In this document: piece after piece, positions 1 to 17,152 of the stretch
How positions within the stretch are numbered: the first letter of the stretch is position 1
How the letters are laid out: every line of letters begins with the position of its first letter
NCBI GenBank assembly: GCA_019915135.1
Contig: JAHLMK010000007.1
Location: 1,798,001-1,862,000, forward strand
Direction of reading: 5' to 3'
Length of the DNA: 64,000 nucleotides
Origin: Strobilurus pachycystidiatus
Lineage: Eukaryota; Basidiomycota; Agaricomycetes; Agaricales; Physalacriaceae
Notes under the pieces: generated by a model
Database searches by the model: none
What the model saw: only the letters and a program-made list of their open reading frames with translations
What the model was told of the DNA's origin: nothing
Translations under genes and position numbers: made by a program

Positions 1-38
1 CCAGAGGATCAGTAACAGCACGTCAGCTATTACCCGTT

Positions 39-190
39 CGATTCTTCCGAGATAGGCATGCCGTACTCCAATGCTGCCCAATGCTCACAAACGTTGTCAT
101 CGAGCCGCACGACCCGGACGCGCGCCCCGCAGAAAGTGACTCGTCTCGAAGGGCATCCTCCAGATCTTAGAGCAGGACTCAGGCCGCAGC
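39..190 (+). pseudogene. Decayed fragment of an unidentified gene, copy 1
   Basis: This stretch aligns by eye with 3488-3612. Shared blocks include the run around GTACTCCAATGC, the stretch around GCTCACAAA(C/T)GTTGTC, and the one around GACGCGCGCCCCGCA/AACGCGCGCCCCGCA. In the reading frame that is open in the second copy, this copy reads MLTNVVIEPHDPDARPAE and then loses similarity and meets a stop after small indels. It is therefore a broken copy. I do not recognise the protein. The two copies are direct repeats about 3.4 kb apart on either side of the desaturase gene. Confidence 0.5.
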
Positions 191-517
191 CTCGGAGCAC
201 ATTAGTGTAAGACTGTGGGCGTCCGCAATTGACGTTCTGCACACAACCTTAACACTCAATCACTCGGAGCGACGCCGGCATGGTGTCGAGTATGTCCATG
301 TGTCATCTTTTCTTCACATTCATCTTACTCGGCACATCAGCAAGTTCCACATCCGGACTTCCTTTGGACTTTCTGAGGTTTGTGCCGTACGACGAACCGC
401 GATTCACGGGGATGCATGTACGTCAAAATAACGTTGGGGAAACGACCCATTCAATCAGGTCTGTTTATAGGTCTGTCCACCTCGGTGGTGACAGGCATTT
501 CGTTTCCGCCTGTTTGC

Positions 518-2049
518 ATGATGTGGAGAATCACCTCATTCGACAACTTCCCCCCAATCACAGGCGTTCGTTGGTTCAATGTCTTTGTGTTCGTGGCCAC
601 GCCTGTCATTGGGTTTGCCGGATTTTGGCTCGCCGAAGTCTCTCGCGCTACCATGCTGTGGGCATTCGCTTACTACATCTTCAGCATGCTTGGTACGTTA
701 TCGCCCATGATTCTGTTTTCTCACAGATAATCATGGAAAATCTTCATAGGCATGACTGCTGGTATGTCTATGATTGCTTCTATCTTCGGATCGGACTCTC
801 ACCTTGATCAGGAAACCACCGTCTCTGGTCTCATCGCTCGTTTAACGCGACTTTGCCCCTGCAGCTGTTCCTACTCGCTGCGAGCACAAGTTCTGTTCAG
901 GGATCAGCCTACTTCTGGGCACGTAGCCATCGTTCTCACCACCGCCACACTGACACGGACATGGATCCCTACAACGCCACCAGAGGTTTCTGGTGGAACC
1001 ACCTGGGCTGGATGGTTTTCACGACCGATCTCCGCTCTGGTCCAGCAGACGTCTCGGACTTGAAGAAGGACAAGCTTCTCCAGTTGCAGCATAGACTGTA
1101 TTTCTACCTTATGCCCTTTTGGGGCTTCATTCTTCCAACATTGATCCCCGGCTACTTCTGGGGTGACTGGCTCGGTGGATTCTGCTTCGCGGGGATGCTT
1201 CGTCTCACAATGGCACACCACGTAAGTCCTTACATCTGATAGATATTGAAGGGACACTGACGCGTCGTTTAGAGCACCTTTGCTCTGAACTCCGTCGCGC
1301 ACCACCTCGGATCCGCACCGTACGATGACCGCCTCACTCCTCGCGATCACTTCGTCACTGCCATCCTCACAATGGGCGAAGGCTATCACAACTTCCACCA
1401 CCAGTTCCCCATGGATTACCGCAATGCTATCATCTGGTATCAGTTCGACCCCACGAAATGGTTCATTGCGACGTGCAAGTTCCTCGGTTTGGCCAGCCAT
1501 CTCCGGACTTTTTCTGGAAATGAGATCGCCAAGGGTGCTCTGACAATGAAGCTCAAAAACCTCAAAGCAGTACAGGAGACGCTGACCTGGCCGACACCAG
1601 AGGATAAACTCCCGGTCGTCACTTGGGATACTTGTAAGTGACCTTCTTTCTTACCTCGGAGGGTGCTGAGTCCTCTCATAGTCCAAAAGGAATCGGAGAC
1701 TTGCACTCTCATCCTCATCGCTGGGTTCCTGCACGACGTATCTTCCTTCGTGAAGGAGCACCCTGGTGGTTCTGCTCTTCTTCGCGCCAACACTGGTAAG
1801 GACATGACAGCAGCCTTCTTCGGAGGTGTCTACAACCACTCGAACGCGGCACACAACGTGAGTAGGCAGCGTGTAAAATGTCATCGCTCACCCACGCATT
1901 GTCAACAGCTCCTGTCCATGATGCGCGTCGGCGTGCTGGAAAATGGTGTGGAGGTGCTCAGCGAAAATGGCCCTCATCCAGTGAAACCTGAGCAGGCTAT
2001 CCCGCCATCTCAGAGTCTCTACATTGCGGAGCGCCGTCCGCTGGCATGA
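518..2049 (+). CDS. OLE1: Delta-9 fatty acid desaturase with C-terminal cytochrome b5 domain
   Basis: Acyl-CoA desaturase of the endoplasmic reticulum that puts the first double bond into saturated acyl-CoA, with electrons delivered by its own cytochrome b5 domain. After removal of short introns the three histidine boxes can be read: GNHRLWSH (the family usually has Y where this has N), [12 protein letters not shown], and [12 protein letters not shown]. The membrane part is followed by a cytochrome b5 domain with the haem motif EHPGG and the later NHSNAAHN. Introns are visible at about 693-749, 765-814, 1223-1272, 1634-1680 and 1859-1909. The stop is at 2047-2049. The N-terminus is the weak point. 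The first membrane segment begins near [13 protein letters not shown], and the in-frame ATG pair at 518/521 is my choice of start. That leaves a shorter N-terminus than yeast Ole1 has, so an upstream exon may be missing from this model. Confidence 0.85.
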
Positions 2050-2096
2050 TTGGAGCATCGAGGGACGAACAAGGAATGAATTAATGACACCTAGAG

Positions 2097-2162
2097 TTTT
2101 TGAAACACGCTTGTTGCATTTTTGGAACACGCTTGTTGCATTTTTGAAACACGCTTGTTGCA
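2097..2162. repeat. Three tandem copies of a 22-bp repeat
   Basis: Three head-to-tail 22-base units lie at 2097-2118, 2119-2140 and 2141-2162. Units 1 and 3 are identical and unit 2 differs by one base (GGAACAC instead of GAAACAC). Each unit starts with a T-run and ends in GCTTGTTGCA. The array begins 48 bases after the desaturase stop codon, so it probably lies in the 3' UTR. Confidence 0.9.
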
Positions 2163-3458
2163 CTTGAAAAACACGAGTTCAAACATATTGACGTTTTGCT
2201 GACACTTGGAAGGACAGGGGAAGATAACGCACGGAAGGTAACAACAATTTGGACGACCGGAAGGGATACGCCAATAGACATGGCGAGGGCTAGGAAGCCA
2301 GAATGACCGAGGTGCCCACGTCCCGCCCATCCTGCTTGTGTTTGTGTAGTTCGAGCGGCCTTCCCCTGTAGTAGAGACTGCCGAGTATGTCCCCTTCCTT
2401 TCCATCTCGTTAGCGACTCAGTCTCCGTCCGTGAAACAGCCTCAATCTTGTGGCACTGTAGCTCATTCCTTTCAGCTGAACACTCGATCGATGCAGCTTG
2501 AGAGTGTTTTTTCAATGCACAAAATGATTTCATTGTTGAGAACTCGAGTGTTGCTTGTGAGCTGAGTGCGTCTCTGCGGAAGAAGATCAGACGCAGAATT
2601 GAGTAGAAAAATTCACGGTGACATACACATAATACCTACATGCCCATGCCTGCTGCCCTCCGGCTTCCGGTCCTCGTATATACTTACCGCCGTGCAACCA
2701 CACCATCGACGGTCGACCCACTACAAAGCGCGATTCCTTCCAAGGAGGTGATGTCAGTAATTGGAATAAAATTTTCTGGCAAGGAGAGAGTATTCAGAGA
2801 CTTGAATGGTTCCCGAAGGAAAACCAACCCAGAGAGGACTTGCATCCACGTCGCGGTGTTTTGCAGATATTTTTCATCAGAGGACAAGCCTAGATGTAAA
2901 ACGTACCTTTTACGCGTATGGGCATCTCAGCACACTTCGAGGTTCGTATCATAGCGTGCAAAAGTAAGTCAAGTGTCGCCAATCATGGAGGTGGCTGGGT
3001 GGAGCTGGGGTGGAGGAGAGGAAGTTTTTTGTTCGGTCAACGCCGATGCATCACCATTTGGGCCGGGCCGGGTTCCAAGATGCCGGCGGAACCCTTGCTG
3101 AATCCGTAGCAACTATCATTCTGTAAACTGTAGTATATGAGGTCTAAGGAGCGCGACTGATTTCTGTGTGAACAGGTAGTATCGTGAAACGGCTGTTTGT
3201 GGAAGCCAAAGTAACTTGAGGCCAGAGAGGAGCCGACAGGGAAGCGATCGCGCGAACTTGGCGCGAAGTCTTTCACTGAATCACTGCGGAACATCCCGTA
3301 GAACAGATTCAATACTCACCTCAGGCTCCAGTCAGAAACAACCAGGGATGGAGGCGAGATATACAGGAGATGTGGAAAAACTCACTCTTACTTTAGGGCT
3401 TCACCCTTAGGCTCTTGAGCCAGTCTCTGAACGGCGCCACTTCCCGTGCCAACTAAAC
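2163..3458. other. Intergenic region without recognisable gene
   Basis: Only short open frames occur here on either strand, none with a recognisable domain, plausible intron structure or long conserved-looking frame. I see no RNA gene or terminal inverted repeats. Confidence 0.5.
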
Positions 3459-4355
3459 TTGATGACACGGACTGCGTCCTCCATTCAACTCTTCCGAGAC
3501 ACGGCGTGCTGTACTCCAATGCTCACAAATGTTGTCTTTGAGCTGCACGACCCCAACGCGCGCCCCGCAAATGTTGTGTCAAAGGACATCTTCCAGATCT
3601 TGGAGGAGAACTCGTTGCTCATGCGAATAGGGTTTCTGGTGCACCTACGCTACAGCCAAATGCAGAATTCTGGGCGTGGGTGCAGTACTTCCTGGAGCTC
3701 CTTGGGCGCAATCCGCACGCTGTGGCGCTTCTGCTTCAGCGTGAGTATACCGCGCCTTGGTCGTTAGATGGCCCGGCATTGCCATTGCTCGGCATTATTG
3801 AAATCGGATCACCCGCCTGCACCTCCGCGAATATGCGCTCAAGGAGGTCATCGCAGACCGCACAGTCACCAACTCTGAGGACGCTTCCCGTATCATCAAG
3901 GAGTTTTCCCGTGCCGCCGTAAAGCTGAACATGTCTGGCGTCGCAGCTGAGCTAGGGCGCACAGAAACCATCGGCACCATGGAACCCGATATACTCGACA
4001 CTGTCCCGGAAGTCATGCCCGTCTTCAAGAGCGTCGAGTGTGTATTGGAGTACGATACCTCTCCTTGAGATTCAAAGGAGAACATCTGGCAAGCGTTGGA
4101 GAGAGCTGCGAGGGAGATGGAGGCATACTTGCTCAGGTCCAGATAATATGGTGGAAGGGGAGCATCATCTGGGTGACAAGCCCTGGACCAGTGTCAACCA
4201 CGCAGCAATCACGAGCCTCCATGGCCTGCAGTTATGTCTTGAAGCGAAGATGCAGTTGAATCCAGGGAATCACGGGTGTACAAGGTCCAATTTGATGCTC
4301 ATCACTTTCGCGTCGAAAGAGAACACGCGTCTAAAATCTATCCCTCAGGTAAGTT
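3459..4355 (+). pseudogene. Unidentified gene, probably broken, copy 2
   Basis: A coding-like stretch that does not assemble into one frame. It opens with MLTNVVFELHDPNARPANV and SKDIFQILEENS (about 3520-3615). It then needs a frame change near 3640 to continue as PNAEFWAWVQYFLELLG and RNPHAVALLLQ. After a GTGAGT donor-like site near 3740 there is another long open frame (about 3808-4065) containing LHLREYALKEVIADRTV and EFSRAAVKLNMSGVAAELG. I found no acceptor that joins these segments in frame. The protein family was not recognised. The first part has a degenerate direct-repeat copy at 39-190. Alternatives are a real gene with unusual introns, or a remnant. Confidence 0.4.
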
Positions 4356-4528
4356 GAGGTTGTGCTGTATGTACAACCCTCTGTGAATGTAGCCTGCATT
4401 GCATTCACCTGCAAATTTGTATCACTCGAAGGCTGAAGACAGGAATGATTGACCAGTCACCAAGCCGAGCAGGCATAAACAAAGGCATATTTGATCCGAA
4501 CTCGGCTTCTCCTCTCCCCTCATCATCC

Positions 4529-5555
4529 ATGAACGCGTCTCGTACCGACCTCCTCGCCTGGCTGAACGACCTGCTCCAGCTCAACTACACCAAGGTTGAG
4601 CAATGCGGCACAGGCGGCGCATACTGTCAGATCATTGACTCCGTATATGGTGCGCGATTCTCTCGATGTCGCCTGCGATGGGCGTCTGATTGGCCTTTTT
4701 CCCTTTCTCTTTCCTCTTGCAATGCGCCCACAGGCGACATTCCCATGCAGCGAGTGAAGATGATGGCCAAGCACGAATACGAGTTCATCGCAAATTTCAA
4801 GATTCTGCAGACGGTGTTCAAGACAAAGAAGATTGACAAGGTGCGCGCGCCCGTGCCCTCCCCATCCCGCCCCCACCGACGCACCCTCGCAGCCTATACC
4901 CGTCGAAAAACTCGTCAAATGCAAAATGCAGTGCGTCCATCATCCATCTCCGTCCACCAACAGCCCTCTCGCTCACTCGTCAAAACAGGGACAATCTTGA
5001 ATTCTTGCAGTGGATCAAGCGCTTCTGGGACTCCAACTACGGCGGCGGAGTCTACGATGCCAATGCGCGTCGAAAGGGCGCCCCGGCCGACCCGCCAGCA
5101 ACTGTCGCGCCACTTTCTGCCGGCAAAGCCAGTCTTGCTCCAGCCGCCGGCCGTGCGGGCGGGCGAACACCAATCAGCGGGCATAGATCGGGCTCCACTC
5201 AGCCGAACGAAGCCGTGCAGCTGCTGCAGGCGCAAGTGAAGGACCTTAGTGCGCATCTGGAAGGTCTGGAGAAGGAGAGGGACTTCTACTTTGAGAAGGT
5301 GAGCATGCTCTTGATTTCCGCGTTAACAGCGAATTGAGCGGCCGCCAGTTGCGCGATATCGAGATCCTGGTACAGGCGCAAACCGAGGTTCTCGAGGGGG
5401 AGGGCAAGGAGGATGCGACGTTGAAGGATATCCAAAAGATTCTGTATTCAACCGAGGTACGTTCCCAGCTTGGAAGAATCTGCTTCTCGTGTCTAACTAT
5501 CCAATAGGAAGGATTCGAAGTGCCAGAAGAGGCTCCCGATGATGAAACTTTCTAA
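4529..5555 (+). CDS. BIM1: EB1-family microtubule plus-end-tracking protein
   Basis: EB1/Bim1/Mal3 proteins bind growing microtubule ends and recruit other plus-end factors. The N-terminal calponin-homology domain is clear: RTDLLAWLNDLLQLNYTKVE, then CGTGGAYCQIIDSVY, GDIPMQRVKMMAKHEYEF, and FKILQTVFKTKKIDK. After it come QWIKRFWDSNYGGGVYDA, a Pro/Ala/Ser-rich linker, and a coiled coil (QLLQAQVKDLSAHLEGLEKE) leading into the EB-homology region (RDFYFEKLRDIEILVQ). The tail ends acidic, DDETF, near the place where EB1 proteins carry EEY/F. Introns interrupt the CH domain after DSVY, the linker and the C-terminal part. I start at 4529 (MNASRTDLL) because the CH domain begins there. An in-frame ATG at 4445 would add 28 unconserved residues. 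Confidence 0.93.
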
Positions 5556-5692
5556 TCTTCATCCTTACGAAGCGTACAACATCGCATACCTTACACATCG
5601 TTTTACTTTCTTTTTCTGGCTCTTTATATCAATGCTTGATCGCTAGCTTCTAACACCTTCCGTTGTCAGACATCAAGACCATATCAGACTTG

Positions 5693-7260
5693 CTAGTAGT
5701 GCCCAATAACTGCTTGCGGTTTGTAGGGCTCCTCCAGAAAGGCCATCTCCTCGGATATCATCTTGACATGGACTGCACCTACCATGTCGTGTAGATTGGC
5801 GAGCGATGTCGTTCCAACCACGGGAGCCGCAACGCTATCTCTGTGCATGATCCAAGCCAGGGCGATCTGCGCCATGCTAACGCCCTTTTTCGAAGATAGC
5901 TCTTCCACTCTGTTTACCACGCTCTCAAACCATTCGCTGTTGATGTCGTACATCGCCATCCAGCTATACTATTGTCAGCGCAACGCGCATGCCTTCAAGC
6001 AAAGAACAGTACCTGTCAACTTCGCCGCGTCTGCTTGCTTTCTGCTTTTCGAGGGAGCGCGCTAGGAGGCCGCGGGCGAGCGGTGACCAGGGGATCGAAC
6101 CCACCCCAAACATCTGCACATCGTAAGACGCACGTCGTGCACTGAGCGTACTGGCGTTGAGCAGACAGACCTTCAGGGTTGGAAACATCTCTCTTTCTTC
6201 CTCCCGATAGATCAGCGAGTAGTGGTTCTGCATAGAGATGAAAGGTGTTAGGTTATTGGTGATGGCATAGTCTTAAGAATGGTTTAGGAGGTGCGTTCAG
6301 TCTGTGTTGCTGGCTCACTTTGCATGGCATGAACTGATGATGAAGTTAGGTCTGGCTTGTAAATGCATTCAAGACTCACATTGGTATGCGAAGCAGGACG
6401 ACATACCTATGTAGCGGACGTAGCCGGCTTTAACGACGTCGTGAAGAGCCTGCATCTAGAGGACAGTCTGAGTATCAAGGACAGGTGCCGCTCAAAGTAC
6501 GCTTGAACTGACAGTTTCTGCGATAGGTGTCTCGGTGTCGAAGCGATGACCTTGTGAAGATTGCCAGCGTTCGTACCGTCAATAAAAGATTCCACTGTGT
6601 AGGCTCACATTGCAGAACGTCAATGTAGTCCAGCTGCAAGCGAGCCAAACTGTGCTTGACAGAATCGAAGATGTGCTTTGGCAGAATCTCAGCGTCATGC
6701 CCACTCGATCCTGTAAGCATGCCCAATTACCTTACGGCTAAGGCCGTGTTGGTTCACGTATCCCATCTGGTCGAGATTCATGGAAGGAAGCCATTGGTCC
6801 CCCGGGTTTCGCATTACGGGAACGTACACCTTCGTCATGATGACAATCTCTTCCCGAGGAAGGGCAAACTGCTTGATAGCCTTGCCTAGAATAGTCTCGG
6901 ACATCCCGTTGGAATACGCCTGGAGTGCAAACGAATCAACAAGTCCCCAACAGTGTAGATTAAACAAGAGATGCATACGTTCGCGGTATCGAATGTGTTT
7001 ATGCCGGCGTCGTAACTGGGATGAGAGGGAGTGTCGACAAGATTTCAAGTATGTCTGTCTTACGCTGCTTTGATGTGCTTCAGTCCTTCCTCCTCCCCGA
7101 CGATCCAAGGTTGATATTCGAAGGATCCGTAGCTCATACATCCCAATACGATGCGAGAAATCTTCAGCCCAGAAGAGCCCAGATTGACTGGATGTTGGGT
7201 GGTGAGTAACGAGACAGCTCGCGAACAGTATGTGTGAGAGGTTTACGAACCATACACCAT
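5693..7260 (-). CDS. Aldo/keto reductase
   Basis: NAD(P)H-dependent oxidoreductase with a TIM-barrel fold. The spliced product can be followed as LGSSGLKISRIVLGCMSYGS, then the catalytic Asp/Tyr region (AGINTFDTANAYSNGMSE), EEIVIMTKVYVPV, the barrel strand LARLQLDYIDVLQ, PWSPLARGLLA, and the C-terminal cofactor region with MHRDSVAAPVVGTTS. The pattern resembles the fungal YakC/AAD-like group, which often reduces aldehydes, but the substrate cannot be named. Several small introns are present. The N-terminal exon MVY (7260) joins to NLGSSG across an intron with the slightly unusual donor GTTCGT. The stop is at 5693-5695, and the gene converges with the EB1 gene 137 bases away. The middle exons (6240-6600) are less certain than the ends. 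Confidence 0.87.
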
Positions 7261-8340
7261 GTTCGTACCGTCAGGCATCGTGCCACGAAGTGAAGGAGAA
7301 TAGGCAGATAATTACTGGGCCTACAATCGTCATACTTATAGCTGACGATCTTGCTGACCGTGTACATAGGGGCGCTTACACGATTGTATTGTGTTTATAA
7401 TGTGTGATGATCACCGAAGCAGTCGGGAGTCTGGAAGACGACCTTCAATTCAATCCAGATACTGTAAGAGAGGTATGAATTCCGAGTCCACCGAGTACTC
7501 TGGGCTGTCTGTGCGCCTAACTGTGCGAGCACTGGGCATATCGCCGAATATGCCTGAATTGGAGACTCCGCCTCACTGACTCACGGTAAAGTTTAAACTG
7601 AACATCATGGTGAGATACTTGAGATGTTATATGTGTCGAAATTTACTGTACAGGTGCTGGAAATGAACCGTGAATGGGCCACCTTCTTTCAATACCAGGT
7701 AGAGCGATACATAATACTGGCCCTTAATGGGTCCACTTCTTGTCGGCTGGTGGACACTGGAGTGAGTCCGAGTGACTGAACACAATTGACAGACCAGGAC
7801 ACGAGCCTCACCTGAGGAAAGTGCACGTGCAGTACTCCGCGTCCGGTGGTCGGGCCGGTAGCCGTGGAATCTGAAGCTTTCCACTGCAGGGTCCTGCAAA
7901 GGCTGCCAGAGCCCATCATGCCAGGCAAGTGACCTCGTCAAGATCCCAGGCGAATTCTCGGATTTCTTCACCGGAGTTTCACCGGTTGCTACAGAAGAGC
8001 CACTCAAATCCCAGGTTGGCGTTCGTGCCCACAATCTCCTCCAACTGCGCCGCGGACATTCAGTGAACATTACCTGGCTCTCGACGTGATGAGCGACTGG
8101 GGTTCTCTCTGCAAGTCGGGGCTGAAGCGCTGAAGCTCTTAGTTTTGTACCCCGAGTTCTGGACGCGATGGACCCTGTTGTTCTTGTGGGTTCCCATCAT
8201 ACTTGCGCGGAAACTATATGGATGTCAGCAGTGGCGTTCTGTATGTAGACATCCTTCCTCTTAGCATCATCATCATCATCACTCAAACTGCGGATCCCGC
8301 CCTCCTTGCAACGTGATCGTCCGTCGCCCCGTAGTCTGGG
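7261..8340. other. Intergenic region, no supported gene
   Basis: A 147-codon open frame on the - strand (7627-8070) overlaps a second - strand frame, and short coding-like words occur (AAQLEEIVGTNANLGFEW). I could not build a spliced product or recognise a family. The right part is the upstream region of the first xylanase. Confidence 0.4.
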
Positions 8341-8343
8341 CCA

Positions 8344-8350
8344 TATATAA
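8344..8350 (+). promoter_or_regulatory. TATA-like box of xylanase 1
   Basis: TATATAA lies 92 bases upstream of the chosen start codon of the first GH10 gene. Position and sequence fit a fungal core promoter, but this is inference. Confidence 0.4.
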
Positions 8351-8435
8351 GTACTCAATAGCCGCACAATGCCTCGATCGTTGCTCCATCCCCTCTGATA
8401 CACTCGTGGACTTGGCCCTTCCTCTCGTTCCAGTA

Positions 8436-12237
<3,802 letters not shown>

Positions 12238-13002
12238 TATGAGAATCATTGAACGTCTTCATCTCATTTCTCCGAAAAGGCCTTGGACCTTCAAAAATGC
12301 AAGAAAAGCAGACGGGCTCACATGAGTTTCCTTTTGAGTTCCCCTTCTCGTGTTCTAACGTGCATTTCGACATAGGTGGCTCAGATAGCAGGCCTCAATC
12401 AACGGGATCATCAGACAAACCCCAAAAGATGAAGAGTTGGAGGAGATGGTGGACAACGAATAACAGGTTGCCTCAATACCGCTGGTAAGAACTGGGTAAG
12501 AATAATGAGCCTGTGCCTCATGTGATCGTTCCACCGCGGCCCGTGCGCCCGCGAGGCACCGTGACCTGTCACTGTTCAGACGAGGCCAATGGTCATATTC
12601 ATAACCACTTTTCTGTTCTGCCGCTTCTGCTATATGTAGATCAAGGTAAGTAGACAGCATAAACTCCGGGCGGGCTGCACTCGAGCTCACATGAGCACTT
12701 CTTTCTTCGAGCGGGGGATTGTCGGATGGGTCATTAACACTTGGATGTGGCGGAGTGCAGCAACCCAAAGTACTTGTTCATTTCTCTAGTTTATCTGTCT
12801 ACGAGAGACTACAGGATTTCCGAGCCCCCCAGGATGAGCTATATGGAGCTTGGAAGCATCTGGCTGGCCCGAGATATAAGTAGCACTCACGGCCACATTC
12901 AGCACATTGGAATCCAACGTCACCGTCGTCAGGAACTGGCGCGAGTCGGAATTCATGCGACGTCCTTCCGTTGCTAAATGTGTCTTTGGTACCGATGTGC
13001 GG

Positions 13003-13009
13003 TATAAAA
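13003..13009 (+). promoter_or_regulatory. TATA box of xylanase 3
   Basis: TATAAAA 42 bases upstream of the start codon, at the same distance as in xylanase 4 and within a block conserved between the two promoters. Confidence 0.55.
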
Positions 13010-13044
13010 GTCGCCTAGCGTCTTCTCGATGGACCACATACGCA

Positions 13045-14435
<1,391 letters not shown>

Positions 14436-14579
14436 GCTTGGAAGCTGTGACCTCCAACGAAATCCGTGAATGATCATAGCTCACTGACTGCCTACCTTTC
14501 ACATTCCCAGGGAACATAATGTGACGATACGTTATGAGATATTTCATGAGGCTTTGTACTGTTGCCATGGCTGTGAAGT

Positions 14580-14665
14580 TTACTTCATCGCTTTCTTCAT
14601 CGTCTGTCACAAACAACGTTATTGGTTGAGAGAAAATCGATGCGGAGACACTGACCTCCTCCATT
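14580..14665 (-). pseudogene. Duplicated 3' end of the DBP5-type helicase gene
   Basis: This is a truncated copy of the last intron and last exon of the helicase gene at 17153-19050. The terminal exon 14580-14603 reads TMKKAMK and a stop (the intact gene has AMKKAMK). The intron has GTCAGT and ACAG borders, and upstream of it only ATGGAGGAG (MEE) survives, at 14657-14665. Similarity then stops abruptly and xylanase-2-like sequence begins at 14672. The similarity continues on the other side through the 3' flank to the stop of xylanase 3, as it does after xylanase 4. Confidence 0.85.
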
Positions 14666-15625
14666 CTGTACGGGATGAGATCGGATTGCCAAGCCAGCAT
14701 ACGACGGGATTGTGTCTGGGTTATAGCAGTAGTGAGTATCGGTACTACTGCTCTTGAAAGGCTTGAACATCTCCATCCGATTTCTTCAAAAGGGCCTCGG
14801 ACCTTCAGATTGCAAAGGAAAACTTGAAGTAGACGGGTTCATTTTCAAAATTTGTTGCCCTTCTCGTGTCCTATGTAATGTGCAGGTCAACATGTACAAG
14901 TAGGCCTCGACTCACGGGATCATCAAACAATTCTCATTAGCACGCGACATATAGCAGAGCACACCTCCGTCGTTCACAGTGCAGGATCTTTGTTTGCGTA
15001 AGCCACAGAGAGATCGAGAGTCAGAACAGATCAGGACCACAGCCAAGCGCGCCAGTGTGGTGGACAAAGTTAGCAAGTCGCTGTTGAGATGAAGCCCGAG
15101 CCTATGCCCCGCAGTGCGCACTGCCACCGCGCTTTCATGTGATCGTCCCACCACGGCCCGCTTGAATCAGGCCTGGATAGTGAACGATCAGACGAGGTAC
15201 ACCTCTTTTCTGTTCTGCCGTTTCTGCTACTATATATGTAGGACAAGTCATATGCATCAACTTCGGACGTGCTGAACCTGAGCTCACCTGGGCACCTGTT
15301 TTCTCCAGCGGGGGATTGTCGGATGGGTCACTTGTATGTGGCGCAGTGCAGCCACCAAAGTACTTCCTCCTTACTGTACATTATCTGTCTACCAGAGCCT
15401 CAGGCAGCCCCCTAGAATGAATTGGGTGTAGTTTGAGAACACTCACTGAGTCGGGATATAAGTAGTCCTCGCGTCCACCTTTAGCACGTTGGAACCAACG
15501 TCACCGGCGTCAGGAGCTGGCGCGAGTTAGAATTAATGCGACGTCCTTCCGTTGATGAATGTGCCTTGGTATTGATTTTGCGGTATAAAAGTCGCATAGC
15601 GTCCTCTTGATGGACCACACACACG
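14666..15625. other. Duplication junction and spacer before xylanase 4
   Basis: The junction lies at about 14666-14671, between the helicase tail and a partial xylanase 3' end (14672-14727, ending in the codons for AYDGIVSGL). The rest matches the spacer upstream of xylanase 3. No intact gene is present. A 80-codon - strand frame (14912-15154) has no support. Confidence 0.7.
15584..15590 (+). promoter_or_regulatory. TATA box of xylanase 4
   Basis: TATAAAA 42 bases before the start codon, in the same setting as at xylanase 3. Confidence 0.55.
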
Positions 15626-17011
<1,386 letters not shown>

Positions 17012-17152
17012 AAGCTGTAAACCTCCAACGAGAGTTGTGATTGATCAGAGCGCATCACTCACTGCCTAACTTTTGGACTCCCACGAACATTATGTGATGA
17101 TACAGCATGAGATACTTCAAGAAGATTTGTACAGTCGCAATGGCTGTGAAGT

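Noticed and set aside
280..807. 175-codon + frame beginning MVSSMSMCHLFF as an N-terminus for the desaturase
   Set aside because: It is out of frame with the membrane segment and histidine boxes of the desaturase, and its content is not protein-like beyond the first residues.
2097..2162. Possible CRISPR-like repeat
   Set aside because: The units are directly adjacent with no spacers, and the host is a fungus; it is a simple tandem repeat.
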